The notes below the pieces were generated by a model, which was not told the DNA's origin, did not search any database, and saw only the letters and a program-made list of their open reading frames with translations. The position numbers and the translations under genes were made by a program. Shown here piece after piece: positions 50,274-62,715 of a stretch of 64,000 bases of DNA (position 1 is its first letter; every line of letters starts with the position of its first letter). Source of the DNA: Macrothele yani (taxonomy: Eukaryota > Arthropoda > Arachnida > Araneae > Macrothelidae); NCBI GenBank assembly GCA_039090855.1, contig CM077034.1:12413970-12477969 (forward strand), written 5' to 3'.

Positions 50274-51177
50274 TATGTGAAAACAAAATTAGGCCACTTA
50301 AGACTTCTTCCCATGTTTAGCAAAGATAATTTCATTTTTAAAGAAACGTTACACGTTCTGAAAAAAAGAGAGAAATAAACTGCTTGTCTATCTTTCTGCA
50401 AAGTGCGTGGGGAGGGGGTTAAAATAGAGGGGTTTGGTAAGGGATCACAGTGACAGACAGCCAGCCCTGAGGGGTTGTGGGAGAAGTTTTCCGAGTGAAG
50501 GTTAATTACACACCATTAGTGCGGAGTAATACTGGGAGGGAAAAGGTCACCGTAGCTTCGACCGCATTGCCAGGATAGCTTTGCCCGAAGTATAGTGTGG
50601 CTTCGATGTTTTCTGCCGTCTGCGACGTTTTTCTCTTCGTCGCCATGCTTGCCACGTCATCTGTGACACTGCCGGTTCATTTGAATTTCGCTATCAATCT
50701 CGTCAGGTATGCATGGGATGGCTTACGAGGATTCTTAAACACTGTACCCCACTTTCGTTAACACCTTCGTGGGGTTTCCGCCCTCGGCATACGATATTTT
50801 CACCAAGAAAACTGTCTTCCGTGGTATATCGCTGCGTGTCTACCGTCCCACTACTTCGTCACGGATGCTTTTCGCCAGAGTTGCAGAATGTAGACGTATG
50901 CGGACAGTTTTCAAATTATTAGCGGATTTTGCAAATAGTTTTTGCTTGAATGTAGATTAAAAATATTATTTACAACAATTAAAAATACCTATTAATATAT
51001 TTAATTCTATCTTAACATGAGAATGTTCAACTATTTTTCACATCTTCCGATAGTTCTTTTGTTTTTACAGATGTTTCTGGCCTGTTCTCAATATAACTAA
51101 CAAAACTTTCGTTTACAAAGATTTTTAAAATTTTATTGCCAGGTTACTCTTGCAGTTCCCAGTTAAATTAAAATCTT
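50274..51177. other. Intron 3, no gene recognised
   Basis: Two overlapping short frames at 50713-50960 (GFPPSAYDIFTKKTVFRGIS) have no motif I know. The rest is AT-rich. Confidence 0.45.
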
Positions 51178-51736
51178 TTCCTTATGTATTTTATAAGTAC
51201 TATTTTTGAATTGTTGAAAATGCTATATAATTTTTGAAGGTTCATTAACGGAACTGCTTTTCTAGATGTAAAGTCTTGTTTTTGAGGTTCATAGTCCAAA
51301 GTTTTGGCCGTAAAGTCCATTTTACACACATTTTTGCGGATTCAGTCGTACTGTACTTTTGTCCTCTCTAGAATCTGTAATGTTCTAATAATTTATTGTT
51401 ATATTAATTTGTCTTTAAATGATCTTATTCTATTATCCTTATGTATTTTATAAGTACTATTTTTGAATTGTTGAAAATGCTATATAATTTTTGAAGGTTC
51501 ATTAACGGAACTGCTTTTCTAGATATAAAGTCTTGTTTTTGAGGTTCATAGTCCAAAGTTTTGGCCGTAAAGTCCATTTTACACACATTTTTGCGGATTC
51601 AGTCTTACTGTACTTTTGTCCTCTCTAGAATCTGTAATGTTCTAATAATTTATTGTTATATTAATTTTTCTTTAAATTATCTTATTCTATTATCGTGACT
51701 CGCGGGTTTGCAGCAAGTTTTCTGCTTCAATGATTG

Positions 51737-54215
51737 CAGGGATCGCATTCCTCCTAAAATTCCTAATATTTTGTGACCCTCCTTAAATTCCTAAAATTAG
51801 ACCTAAAATTTGCTATTCATCCTAAAATTTTCGTAAGCTTATTTTTCATTAAAAACAACCGTTATTAACGCCAATAAATTTACCATTACGGTAAGGTAAA
51901 AGACCTGTTATTGTAGAAACACAGCCTATATGCTGTGCTGCTGAAGGGAGGGAAAAATGACGCCATCGAGATGCACTTGCTTCGGGGCGGGCGTTCCATT
52001 TTTTTGCCTTCGAACAGTTTTCGAGAGTAACGAGAGATCTAAGGGAAAAGGGGAGGGGTCATTTTCCCCCTGGTTTGCGCTTTGCAGACGAACTCCGTGG
52101 CACGCAGAAGATCGTACTTTATTTTTGTACATGCCTTGTGGAACCTCCTCTTTCTGCTGATGTTTTGTTATTGTAAACCGCAGGTGGGTGGAAGCAAAGA
52201 GGAAACATGTGGTCTTCTTCCGTAACCTCCGGTAATGACGATGGGATGGTAGCTGAGTTATCTTGGCAGGCAGTAGAGCACGTGATCATTGACCTTCGAT
52301 CATGCGTCGGCGACAGCGACCTTCGATGCGCAATATATCTCGGCTCCGACTCGCTTTGACTGAACTTGCGTGAGATGCGTATGATAGTTTCTGGTTTTAC
52401 GTCTTTTATGGTGTTCTCTGTGCAGGTTCAGTTCTCTAGTGGTGACCTGCTTTTTTTTTTTTTTTTCATCTAACATCCTCGCAGCCAAATTTCGGGAAGT
52501 TGTCAGGTTTTGCAATATTGGAACGTGTTTTTGTACTTCCCTTTCATTTTCTGGTTAGTAATACAAGTGTTTAAGATGCCTAAATCCAAAACGAAATTTC
52601 AAGATGCGTGGCTCGCCAAAGAATTGGACGGAGTGAAGTTGAAAGAATGGTGTTCTGCAACTGAAACAATATTTTCTGCTAAGTGTATATTGTGTTCAGA
52701 AATTTTCAATATTTCTAATAGTGGCTTTTCACAAGTAAAAGCGCATCATAAAGAAAAAAAGTTCCCATAACAAGAAATTTCCATAACAATAAATTTGTTA
52801 AATAGTGTTCGTGATTCACATAAATTTTATAAAGAGTATGTTGATAAGCTGAAGGAAGAACAATCAAAAAAGGTAAAAGAAAGGAAGCAGAAAGAGAGGG
52901 AAAATAAGGAAAAGCAGCTAGAGAAAAAAAGAAAAGCAGCTAGAGAAAAAAAGAAAAGCAGCTAGAGAAAAAAAGAAAAGCTGAGTTTGATGACAAAATA
53001 AAAGAAAATGATGCAGAAATAAATAGACTTAAAAAAGATAAAGAAGCCTCCCTAGCAGTAATTCAAGAGGGAACAGAAAGAATGAGAAAAGCTGTAGAAA
53101 AACAAAATACTGTTGAAATAGCAGTTGCCTCTAACTTGATCATACAAGGTTCAGCTGAAATAAAGAAAACTGAAAGTAAATTAGTTGTGGTGGAAGCAGA
53201 AAAAGATAGGCTAATCAGGAAAAGGTTAAAACAATAATATGAAAAAGTAATTCAGTGAACAATTGTACATAGTTCTTGGTTTTCAATTACCTTTTTAGGA
53301 TATTATAGTTTAATGTGAAACCTGAAAACTTTACTGTGAAAATCGTGAATTGCTTCTGGTTCAACAGCATATTAATGTTCAAAGTGAAACTTGAATGTGG
53401 TAAATATACTTGAATATGATAATAACACGTGAAAAGATAAGAACTGAACATTAGAAGTAAATCATACTTAAACTTTAGACATTAGACATTATGCAAAAAA
53501 TTTGGGTGTGAACTTCGACCATATATACTAATGGACTGCGCATTGGCAATAGCTGCATCAAAGCCGCCATGGCTCAAACATTGGGCACGTCATCATCAGA
53601 CTCCAAATTTCGTGTACAAATGCTGTTATGATTACTAATTTACACTGCAGAACTTCAGTGTTTTCGGTGTATTATGTGAATGCACCTCATATATAATGAA
53701 AACTCTTCAGGTAAGTTTACTTATGAGCTATATACATGCATGATCGTGTTGTTTACATTTTGTGATTTATAATGTGATGAACATTTGCGAAGAATTTGGA
53801 ACATGCATTCCATTTTTTTTTTCTTAAGTTACTATATTTTTATATCAATAGCTGCAAGTTTCTGGTTAAGTAATTGAACTTTAATTCATTTCTTACCCAT
53901 GAAAAATCATAGAACTTTCTTTACTATATCGCTCAGAGCAACCATAAGCACAGCAGGTGTAACCCATCTTTTTGACTGTTGTCATGTGATTTTATGTTGG
54001 AGCCAGAAATTTTGATGTCATGCGCAGTCTATCAGTATATATGGTTGAAGGGTGTGAAGCAAACTCTTTACAATGTATACAAAGTTGTTTTACTAGATGT
54101 ATACAAATATACATCTAGTTTTTATTGAAATACACTCCTAAAATTTTCCTAAAATTTTTCTAAAAATTCCTAAAATTCCAACCTAAAATTTTCCAGAAGT
54201 ATGCTATGATCCCTG
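51737..54215 (+). mobile_element. CAGGGATC element, copy 2 (hAT-like)
   Basis: Its ends match copy 1 (29275-33181): CAGGGATCGCATTCCTCC at the left and the reverse complement of CAGGGATCATAGCATAC at the right. Both ends have repeated cctaaaatt motifs. At 2479 bp it retains an interior coding region (BED finger plus coiled coil, 52576-53237). Flanks (atgattg / aaagtc) show no target duplication, in contrast to copy 1. Confidence 0.9.
52576..53237 (+). pseudogene. BED-finger plus coiled-coil ORF of the CAGGGATC element
   Basis: From ATG 52576 a 64-codon frame reads MPKSKTKFQDAWLAKELDGV, then a Trp-Cys motif, and CILCSEIFNISNSGFSQVKA followed by HH, the C-x2-C...H pattern of a BED/TTF-type zinc finger. 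The frame breaks at 52770. In the next frames a long Lys/Glu-rich helix follows: DSHKFYKEYVDKLKEEQSKK and NDAEINRLKKDKEASLAVIQ up to a stop near 53237. A 22-bp unit (gcagctagagaaaaaaagaaaa) is repeated three times at 52914-52978 and shifts the frame. No RNase H-fold domain is present, so it could be an accessory or DNA-binding protein of the element. Confidence 0.6.
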
Positions 54216-54439
54216 AAAGTCTTGTTTTTGAGGTTCATAGTCCAAAGTTTTGGCTGTAAAGTCCATTTTACACACATTTTTGCGGATTCAGTCGTACTGT
54301 ACTTTTGTCCTCTCTAGAATCTGTAATGTTCTAATAATTTATTGTTATATTAATTTTTCTTTAAATTATCTTATTCTATTATCGTGATTCGCGGGTTTGC
54401 AGCAAGTTTTCTGCTTCAATGATTGTGTACGCAGATAGA

Positions 54440-55044
54440 TTTTATTTTTTATACAACTCTGCCTTTCGCTTGCTGTTCAACGTCTGGGACTTGCAGCGCC
54501 ATCTCGTTATTCTTTAACGATTTATTCCACAGAAAAGTTGTCACTACCCAGTGAAAACCCTCAGTACGAATGTCATTAGCAGCTTTTAAAGGTGCCATAT
54601 TTTCACTGTTTGGTATTTGGTCACTTCAAAATCCTCTCAAATTTTTGAAGTTCATCTGTTTAGCTTCAGTTGCTTTGAGCTTAGTCACCTTTCATTTTTT
54701 TTAGCAGTAGCAAAACTTGCTAAGTGACAATATGTTCAAATGTAACTCAAGATGTGGATTCCATTACCGTTCCAGATTTATGCAATTAAAATTTTTTTTG
54801 AAGAGTACAGGAAACAATGAAAATGACATTTTCGTACAAATAATGACTCTAGATTGAAAAAAAAAATTGTGTGACATTGCCTGATTGTGCTAATTCTGTC
54901 AGTTTGGTGTGGCTACTGTGAAGTATCATTCGACTTGGGTGGCGCTAAATTTGTGGGAGAAATGTCTTAGCACAAGAATGGGATTTTCCTGTGTTCAGAC
55001 CAGGCCTGCTAAGGTCCTTATTTTTTACTAATAAATTGCATTAT
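54440..55044. other. Intron 3 with hAT subterminal repeat pieces
   Basis: Segments at about 54695-54735 (tagcagtagcaaaacttgct) and 55000-55044 (caggcctgctaaggtcc, then aaattgcattat) match the left end of the hAT shell at 27065. They are broken copies. No gene. Confidence 0.6.
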
Positions 55045-57001
55045 CAGGGTACACACTCAACCTGGAATTCTCAGGGAATTTGAAAATGGTTCCAAAACTT
55101 GGAAAATTATTTTTTTTTTTTGTTGTAAAAATCAATGGATACTTCATTTTGACAAAAAAAACATATTTTTTCAAGATTTCAAACTTTTGCTTGCAATTAC
55201 TGCCTGCCTAGAATTTGGTAGATCTTACTTTCAGTTATATTCAGTATTTCCTTTATTCTCTAAAAAAAGATGCACAATTGAATTTTTAAAATTGCCAGTT
55301 AAGCTTTTGTTCAATTTCTGCAGGCAGTTGTTATAACATGGAACAATTAGGCACAATGGCTACTGCTTGAAGAAACACTTCACAAGAGAACCAACCAAAT
55401 GATGGATCAAAGTCCTTTGTCTGTTAGTTCTTGAAATATGTTTCTTTGAACAGAGCCATTCCATCATTAAGCTTAGCTGCATTGTGTTGTAGAAAAACTG
55501 AAACTATTCAACTGACAGATTTTTTTCTTACATATGACCTGTTTCTATGGGAATGTATTTACAAAATTGAATTTTTAAAATTGCCAGTTATTAAGCTTTT
55601 GTTCAATTTCTGCAGGCAGTTGTTATAACATGGAACAATTAGGCACAATGACTCCTGCTTGAAGAAACACTTCACAAGAGAACCAACCAAATGATGGATC
55701 AAAGTCCTTTTGTCTGTTGGTTCTCTTGAAACATGTTTCTTTGAACAGAGCCATTCCATCATTAAGCTTAGCTGCATTGTGTTATAGAAAAACTGAAACT
55801 ATTCAACTGACAGATTTTTTCTTACATATGACCTGTTTCTGTGGGAATGTATTTACGAAATTGAATTTTTAAAATTTCCAGTTATTAAGCTTTTGTTCAA
55901 TTTCTACAGGCAGTTGTTATAACATGGAACAATTAGGCACAATGGCTCCTGCTTGAAGAAACACTTCACAAGAGAACCAACCAAATGATGGATCAAAGTC
56001 CTTTGTCTGTTGGTTCTCTTGAAACATGTTTCTTTGAACAGAGCCATTCCATCATTAAGCTTAGCTGCATTGTGTTATAGAAAAACTGAAACTATTCCAC
56101 TGACAGATTTTTTCTTACATATGGCCTGTTTCTATGGGAATGTATTTACAAAATTGAATTTTTAAAATTGCCAGTTATTAAGCTTTTGTTCAATTTCTGC
56201 AGGCAGTTGTTATAACATGGAACAATTAGGCACAATGACTTCCTGCTTGAAGAAACACTTCACAAGAGAACCAACCAAATGATGGATCAAAGTCCTTTGT
56301 CTGTTGGTTCTCTTGAAACATGTTTCTTTGAACAGAGCCATTCCATCAATAAGCTTAGCTGCATTGTGTTATAGAAAAGCAAACTATTCAACTGACAGAT
56401 TTTTCTTACATTCCCATAGAAACAGGTCATATGTATTTACAAAATTGAATTTTTTAAATTGCCAGTTATTAAGCTTTTGTTCAATTTCTGCAGGCAGCTG
56501 TTTATAAAATGGAACAATTAGGCACAATGGCTCCTGCTTGAAGAAATGCTTTACAAGAGAACCAACCAAATGATGGATCAAAGTCCTTTGTTGGTTCTCT
56601 TTGAAACATGTTTCTTTGAACAGAGCCATTCCACCATTAAGCTTAGCTGCATTGTGTTATAGAAAAACAAACTATTCAACTGACAGATTTTTTCTTACAT
56701 ATGATCTGTTTCTATGGGAATGCATTTACAAATTCCGTGTGGGTAGTATTGACAAAAGTTAACGGAACTTTGGTACAGAAAATAATGTGCACAGTTAGTT
56801 ATTAATGAAAAGCAGGTAGTTTTATAAAGACATTACGTAAAGAATTTACAAGTGTGTGCTTTGGTGAGAAAAATGAATGGAATGGAATAGAATGAAATGT
56901 AACAGTTCTTTGCAACATGCCAGTCTTTGAAACTTTAAAAACTATCTGGAGAACCTGAAAAAGTCAGGGAATTTTTTTATTACTTTTGAGTGGGAACCCT
57001 G
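55045..57001. mobile_element. CAGGGTTCCCACT-type MITE, copy 3, with five tandem units
   Basis: It starts cagggtacacactcaacc and ends with the reverse complement of CAGGGTTCCCACT. A 5-bp duplication attat flanks it (55040-55044, 57002-57006), and the empty site is visible in the related sequence at 27132. Its interior segment is repeated five times (gatggatcaaagtcc at 55401, 55693, 55987, 56281 and 56572; unit 291-294 bp). Confidence 0.93.
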
Positions 57002-57454
57002 ATTATCTACTAGCAAAACTTTATTAACATTATACAAAAGTTTAGCATGTCTCTCTCCATTAGTCGATGTTTTCTTCCTGCTTTTCTTTAACACATCAAA
57101 GGCGCAGCGCCCACGGGTAGCGCTGGCGCATTACGGGCGATTGCCAACTCCTAGTATCTGAAGCTTCTGGACCTCCTCTATTGGGAATTAAAATGCAAAA
57201 ACTTATTTTCCCGAAAAGTTAAGCAACTTATGCAATTTCTTTGCACACATTGTGATTTGCTGAGAAAAGAATTATACCCCAAATTTTGCCAAAATGCGTT
57301 AACTTTCAAAATTGAGTCTGAATTTTTTTATTAAGGTGGGACATTGATTTCTTAATGAAAAAATTAGGTTTAACTTTAAAACTTATTGGTGGATTTTGGC
57401 AAAATTTGGGCAATCTTTTCTTAGCAAATCAATAGTGTCTTTAAAAAATTTGCG
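57002..57454. repeat. hAT fragment and dispersed repeat E (inverted copy)
   Basis: 57002-57070 continues the 27065-type hAT end split by the MITE; 57110-57450 is the inverted homologue of 17020-17390. Confidence 0.7.
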
Positions 57455-57555
57455 CTGACCCGGTGGCGCAGTTTTCTGTGCGATGGCCTCTGATCATTCG
57501 TCTGAAAGGAATCTGGGTTCGAATCCCGGTAAGGCATGGTTGTGTTTGTCTTACG
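57455..57555 (+). mobile_element. SINE fragment, truncated at 3' side
   Basis: It contains the tRNA-like head with B box ggttcgaatcc (about 57514-57524) and the first bases of the body up to gtcttacg, where a CAGGCC hAT end begins at 57556. The A-box region is partly mutated. Confidence 0.88.
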
Positions 57556-58780
57556 CAGGCCTTGATTTGGTTTTTTTTAGCAGTAGCAAAACTTGCTAGT
57601 GACCTTATTTTTTACTAGCAAAAATTGCATTATCTACTAGTGAAAGTTGATTAACATTACACACACACAAAAAAAAATTTATAGGGTTCCCACGGTCCTT
57701 AAAAAGTGCTTATTTTTTTTGTTCGGGTGCTAGTCCTTTTACCGAAAATAGCAAAAAGTGCTTTTTTTTTTTTGTTCGGGTGCTAGTCCTTTTGCTGAAA
57801 ATAGCAAAAAGTCCTTAAAAGTGCTTTTTTTTTGTGTTCGGGTGCTAGTCCTTTTGCTGAAAATAGCAAAAAGTCCTTAAAAAGAGCTTTTTTTTTTTTT
57901 GTTCGGGTGCTAGTCCTTTTGCTGAAAATAGCAAAAGTCCTTAAAGTGCTTTTTTTTTTTTTTAAACTTGCATGAAATCTAGAAGTTATGATGTAGTGCA
58001 CGTCTGCTGCAGGTTGGCTGTGTTTATGATGCCATCATATGATGTCAGCTAAAATTCCATTTGAGAGCACGGGATAGTATGAGACAGATAATTTGCTGAA
58101 AGACTAGGGGCTAAATTATACACATCCAGCAGATTCCACCGAACAAACCCCATCACCATCTTTTAGTACTGATATTTCCCATTTGTATTTCCCGTTTTGT
58201 ATATGTAAATATCCAATTATTCAGTTATACCACTAGAAAATTAGGTGTAAAATTGAAGTCTCGAACATGCAATTTTAAACCATGATATGATTAAGTGCAA
58301 AATTCAAATCTTGAACTCGCAGCTTTAACTGCAGTTATACAGTTTTCACACACTTTATTGCATATGCGATTCTTCCCTCAGTTTAAAAACCTAATTTGAC
58401 AAGTAGTACTGCCTTCTAAATTGTGTAACTTCTAATTTTATTACATCCACAAACTTAAATTATATAGAAAAATATTGCAAACTTCATCAGTTTTACTTCA
58501 ATTTGCATATTAAGTGGCGTGTAAAAGCACATTTGTGCGCATGTCATTGTTGCATAGGCAGTAGTGCGTAAAAGTCCTTAAATAGTGCTTATTTTTTTTT
58601 TTTTGTACGAGAAAAAATGTGGGGACCCTGCTTTAACACTGCCCCTTCCGTTAGTCAATCGTAACAACTTTTGATTTCACCCGTGTAACTGTCACGTGTA
58701 ATGCTGAGGAAAAGTTTACAAATGTTTAGATATAACTTACCTTTTCATGACCTGACAGATTAATTCTAGCAATTTAATTC
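57556..58780. mobile_element. 27065-type hAT fragment hosting a GGGTTCCC MITE
   Basis: The left end CAGGCCTTGATTTGG at 57556 and subterminal tagcaaaa motifs match the hAT shell at 27065; the homology resumes at 58635-58775 (ttttcatgacctgacagatt). In between, 57683-58630 is a MITE starting AGGGTTCCCACGGTCCTT and ending with the reverse complement of CAGGGTCCCCAC, which holds four short tandem units (53-65 bp, gttcgggtgctagtcc) at 57721-57960. The right hAT end is not found. Confidence 0.72.
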
Positions 58781-59189
58781 GAATACAGATGTACCCAATG
58801 AGCATACACTTTGTAGTATCCTAAAATGTAAAAAAAAAAGTCGTTGACACTGCCTAAAATAATGTTCAGTTTACCTGCTTATGGTACTCCGAATTATTAA
58901 ATTTTCCACGATGAGCTCAGACTTTCTGCCTGTTCAAACCACAAGGCGCTATTGTGGGCCTTAAAACTACTCCCTGGCTGATTTTTTTACGGTCAACATT
59001 CCTCCCTGGCCTTTAATTTTAGTTTCCAAAAACAGTGCTTGCGTCCAATGTTCCAAAACCATAAATTGCCACTAATTTAGCGTGAATTTCTTTGGGAAGC
59101 CACACTCGTGAATTAAACTTTTTTTGACACCCCTCGACACAGTTGGAAAAGAATTGTCCATTTTAGAGAGAAATACAGACAATTGGATG
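58781..59189. other. Intron 3, no gene recognised
   Basis: Unassigned sequence before the LINE 3' end. Confidence 0.5.
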
Positions 59190-59689
59190 TACTTACGTAC
59201 ATATCACTAAGCTGTTTTCAGAGGTTAGCTCCAAAAAGAAATACAAACTACCAGGTAGTTTTTACTTACTGTTGTCGTATCAAACTTCTCCATTTACAGC
59301 GATCTTCACATACAACTCGGGTTTCACTGAAACAAGATCTTCATACTCATAAATTTGTTTCTCATGCAGACACTCCTGAATCTGATCCTCCCATGACTTC
59401 CTTGTCCTTCCTCTGCCTTTCCTTCCTGCCGCTTGGGCTAAAAAAAGATTTTCTTAGTAAGCATCTCGTCACTCATTCTTTCAACATGGTCAAGCCACCG
59501 AAGCATATTAGTCTCCACCTTGCTGTCATTTTGCTTCACATCACACAACTGCAACACATCTTCATTCATCACACAATCAGAACATGTCTCCCCCCCCCCG
59601 TAAATAACACATTTTTCCAGCACACAAACATTTGTTTCTTCTGTAGTACCCAGGTTTTACTGCCATACATCAGAGTAGGAACAATTAAA

Positions 59690-60640
59690 CTTTCATACAC
59701 AGTCATGCGGGACTTTCTTGAGAACCCATCATTCCTGTGAAAACCTCTCGAGGCAACTATGACTTTCAATGAAGAATTCACTTGCCTACTAATTTCACCA
59801 TCCAATTTGTTCTCTGTCAAACATGCTTCCTAAATACACAAACTTGCTCACCTAGTCAGTGACTGTTCCTTTTAGACTTATATTACATTCAGTGCTACCA
59901 GTTCCTCTCTCAAAAAACAAAACTTAGTTTCGTACACAGCCATGCTGGACTCTCTTGAGAACCTATCATTCCTGTGAAAACCTCCCAAGGCAACTATGAC
60001 TTTCAGTGAAGAATTCACTCCCCTACTAATTTCACCATCCAATTTGTTCTCTGTCAAACATGCTTCCTAAATACACAAACTCGCTCACCTAGTCAATGAC
60101 TGTGCTGCTTAGACTTATATTACATTCAGTGCTACCAGTTCCTCTCTCAAAAAACAAAACTTAGTTTCGTACACAGCCATGCTGGACTCTCTTGAGAACC
60201 TATCATTCCTGTGAAAACCTCCCAAGGCAACTATGACTTTCAATGAAGAATTCACTCACCTACTAATTTCACCATCCAATTTGTTCTCTGTCAAACATGC
60301 TTCCTAAATACACAAACTCGCTCACCTAGTCAATGACTGTGCCGTTTAGACTTATATTACATTCAGTGCTACCAGTTCCTCTCTCAAAAAACAAAACTTA
60401 GTTTCATACACAGCCATGCTGGACTCTCTTGAGAACCTATCATTCCTGTGAAAACCTTCCAAGGCAACTATGACTTTCAATGAAGAATTCACTCACCTAC
60501 TAATTTCACCATCCAATTTGTTCTCTGTCAAACATGCTTCCTAAATACACAAACTCGCTCACCTAGTCAATGACTGTGCCGTTTAGACTTATATTACATT
60601 CAGTGCTACCAGTTCCTCTCTCAAAAACCAAAACTTTGGT
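59690..60640. repeat. Four 237-bp tandem units inside the LINE
   Basis: Landmark catgctggact (catgcgggact in the first) at 59704, 59941, 60178 and 60415, spacing exactly 237 bp (79 codons). Each unit runs from the FERGTGS-like region to MAVYE and contains the same premature stop and the same frameshift in ENKLDGEIS. Confidence 0.95.
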
Positions 60641-61510
60641 TTTTCCTTTATTTATACTCAGTTTAAATTTCATGCAAACTTCGTACATCTGGGACAACAT
60701 ACTCTGCAACTCACTTTTGCTCTCTGCCAACAGGACAGTGTCATCAGCATACAGCAATCTGCACACACGGATATCACCAAGACATAAACCACTATTATCT
60801 ATTTTGGCCTCACGCATGCATGCATCCATAAATATATTAAACAGCCATGGTGACATTACGCAACCTTGTCTAACTCCTGCACCAATGGAAAACCATTTTG
60901 ATAAAACACCATTCACTCGTACACAAGCTCTACTACCAGCATACATGGCTTTTACACTATAAAGTAGATTCCCAGTAACTCCATATTCATTCAATACCTT
61001 CCACAATGTCCTATTGACTCGGTCATAAGCTTTCTCTAAATCTATGAAGGCAGTAAAAACTTTCTTCCCAACAGCCAGATACTTTTCAATCATCGTGCGT
61101 AATGCAAAAATCTGGTTAGTGCAGCCTTTCCCAGGAATAAAACCACTCTGAACATCACACACTTTCTCTGATGTAAGACACCATACTTTTTCAATAACAA
61201 CCTTACCAAACACTTTCCCTGGCGCACTCAGTAGGCTAATACCACGATAGTTCTTGCATTCAGTCTGATCACCTTTTCCCTTATACAAGGGAACAATAAT
61301 AGCATCCTTCCAATCCCGAGGGACCATTCCTAACTCCCAGCACAACTGGAAAAATTCAGTTAACCAGTCAATTATAGAGTCGCCACCATACTTCAACATC
61401 TCTGCAGTTATGCCATCAACTCCCATAGCCTTACCATTCTGAAGAGATTTTAGAGCTTTACGCACTTCTCTTGAAGGTGGGTAGGCAGATAGTAACGAAC
61501 GTTTTAACAA
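60563..61510 (-). pseudogene. LINE reverse transcriptase, open for 315 codons
   Basis: The minus-strand frame is open from about 61510 and covers most RT motifs: NGKAMGVDGITAEMLKYGG (motif 1-2), NYRGISLLSAPGKVF (motif 2a), AFIDLEKAYDRV (motif A, catalytic Asp), GAGVRQGCVMSPWLFNIFMD (motif B), LLYADDTVLLAES (motif C, YADD) and KLSINKGKTKVLVF (motif D/E). It ends at a stop after NISLNGTVID, where related proteins continue VSEFVYLGS. So the polymerase core is intact while the N-terminal endonuclease is missing and the thumb is broken. YADD and the LRWFGHVERM tail define the LINE group; I do not assign a clade. Confidence 0.92.
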
Positions 61511-61559
61511 AAGTTTTGCACACGTTAATCTGAAACTAAAGCGGACTATGCAGTCGAGA

Positions 61560-62706
61560 AAATGATTGTCGTGTCAAGGCCTGACTCGGCAACGCAATAG
61601 CGTCGGAACTACTCGCTATCATCTGCTGTTTGGATGTGGAAGGGTTTGGAAATGGAAGCGTTCCGGTTGAGTCGCGGCGTTAAACCAGCGTTCGTACGCG
61701 AAAATAAACTCCCAACACTGGTCCACACTGCCTTGCACAAAGTTTGTGGGGAGGGAACTCTTGGTCGAAGCACGGTTTCTCGCTGGGCATCGCACTTTGG
61801 GGAGGGCTGAAGCGTCATCAAAGATCACCACTCAGGCTGACTTGTGCGATGGCGGCAGACAAAGCATCTGTCGCCATTGTTGCAACATGTCTCGAAGAAA
61901 ATCGTTTTATAGTCAAGGTGAGCGCTCGTCTGGCAAATCTGTCCTCGTGTCTGTTCACTGGATTTTGACACTCACTGGGGAAAAGAAAAAGAAAAAAATC
62001 GCCACTTGCTGGGTGCTCCATCAACTCACCCCCGAGCAGAAAGCAGCCAGAGTGAGAATCGCACAGGATCGCCTCGGGTTCAAAAGAGTGGGCGACACCT
62101 TCCTGAACAATTGACGAGACTTGGACCCATGAATTTGAGCCGAAACTGAAGTCACAATCGGCGGAATGGGGGCATCAAAGTTCCCCACTCTCTTTCAGTA
62201 TGTCAGCAACAATCCAAAGTGAAGCAAATGGTTTTTTTTTTTGCGTACAATTCCCAGGGTGTTGTGGTTCCCGACCCGAGTGCCGGTAGGGCAAAACGTC
62301 GGTGCACGATATTGTTGTGACTTCCCGAGGACAAAGTTGACACCGAAAATTTGTCAAAATCGCTCCAACCTGTTGGAAGTAAGTGCGAGCGATTTTGCTG
62401 CATGGCAATGCATCGTGTCATGGTGCAGCATCAGTATGGGGGACTTGTGTTGAAATATGGCTGGGAAACTTAATCCCCCATCCACCATACAGCCCTGATC
62501 TCAGTCCACCCGACTTTGATCTTTTCACAAAGTTAAGAAATCGGCTCCGTGGTATCGCTACAAATCGCAGGACGAACTGTCGTTGGATGTGACCCGAGTA
62601 GTACGACAACTGAACAAAGATGGCGTACTACGGAGCATCCAGCACTTACCTCACCTTTGGCAAGCTGTCATTGGCTGTGGAGGGGAGAAAATTGAATGGC
62701 AATGAG
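61560..62706 (+). pseudogene. mariner (SETMAR-like) transposase, heavily decayed
   Basis: Blocks in order on +: GEGTLGRSTVSRWASHFGEG (HTH, 61750-61808), IATCWVLHQLTPEQKAARVR and IAQDRLGF (61998-62085), ILLHGNASCHGAASVWG (62385-62435, where the second catalytic Asp is replaced by Gly), HPPYSPDLSPPDFDLFTKLR (62476-62535, third Asp), and the C-terminal RQLNKDG-like and LPHLWQAVI-like parts (62600-62670). Many frameshifts and stops. Terminal repeats not found. Confidence 0.85.
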
Positions 62707-62715
62707 GTAAGTTTT

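Larger units (their letters stand above)
51178..54425. repeat. 257-bp tandem repeat interrupted by CAGGGATC copy 2
   Basis: Unit 1 (from tccttatgtattttataag) starts at about 51178 and unit 2 at about 51435. Part of a third unit (aaagtcttgtttttgaggtt to gcttcaatgattg) follows at 54216-54425 after the inserted element 51737-54215. Confidence 0.9.
59190..61515 (-). mobile_element. Non-LTR retrotransposon (LINE), 5'-truncated
   Basis: The 3' end (lower coordinates) has the same 3' UTR as the copies at 8015-8900. The C-terminal block LRWLDHVERMSDEMLTKKIF is at about 59440-59515 and the reverse transcriptase is at 60563-61510. Between them, a 237-bp segment is present in four tandem copies. No endonuclease domain is present; the left part was presumably lost by 5' truncation at insertion. 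Confidence 0.92.

Noticed and set aside
50713..50960. Overlapping frames of 69 and 63 codons as a host exon
   Set aside because: No motif, no convincing splice signals, and two frames compete.
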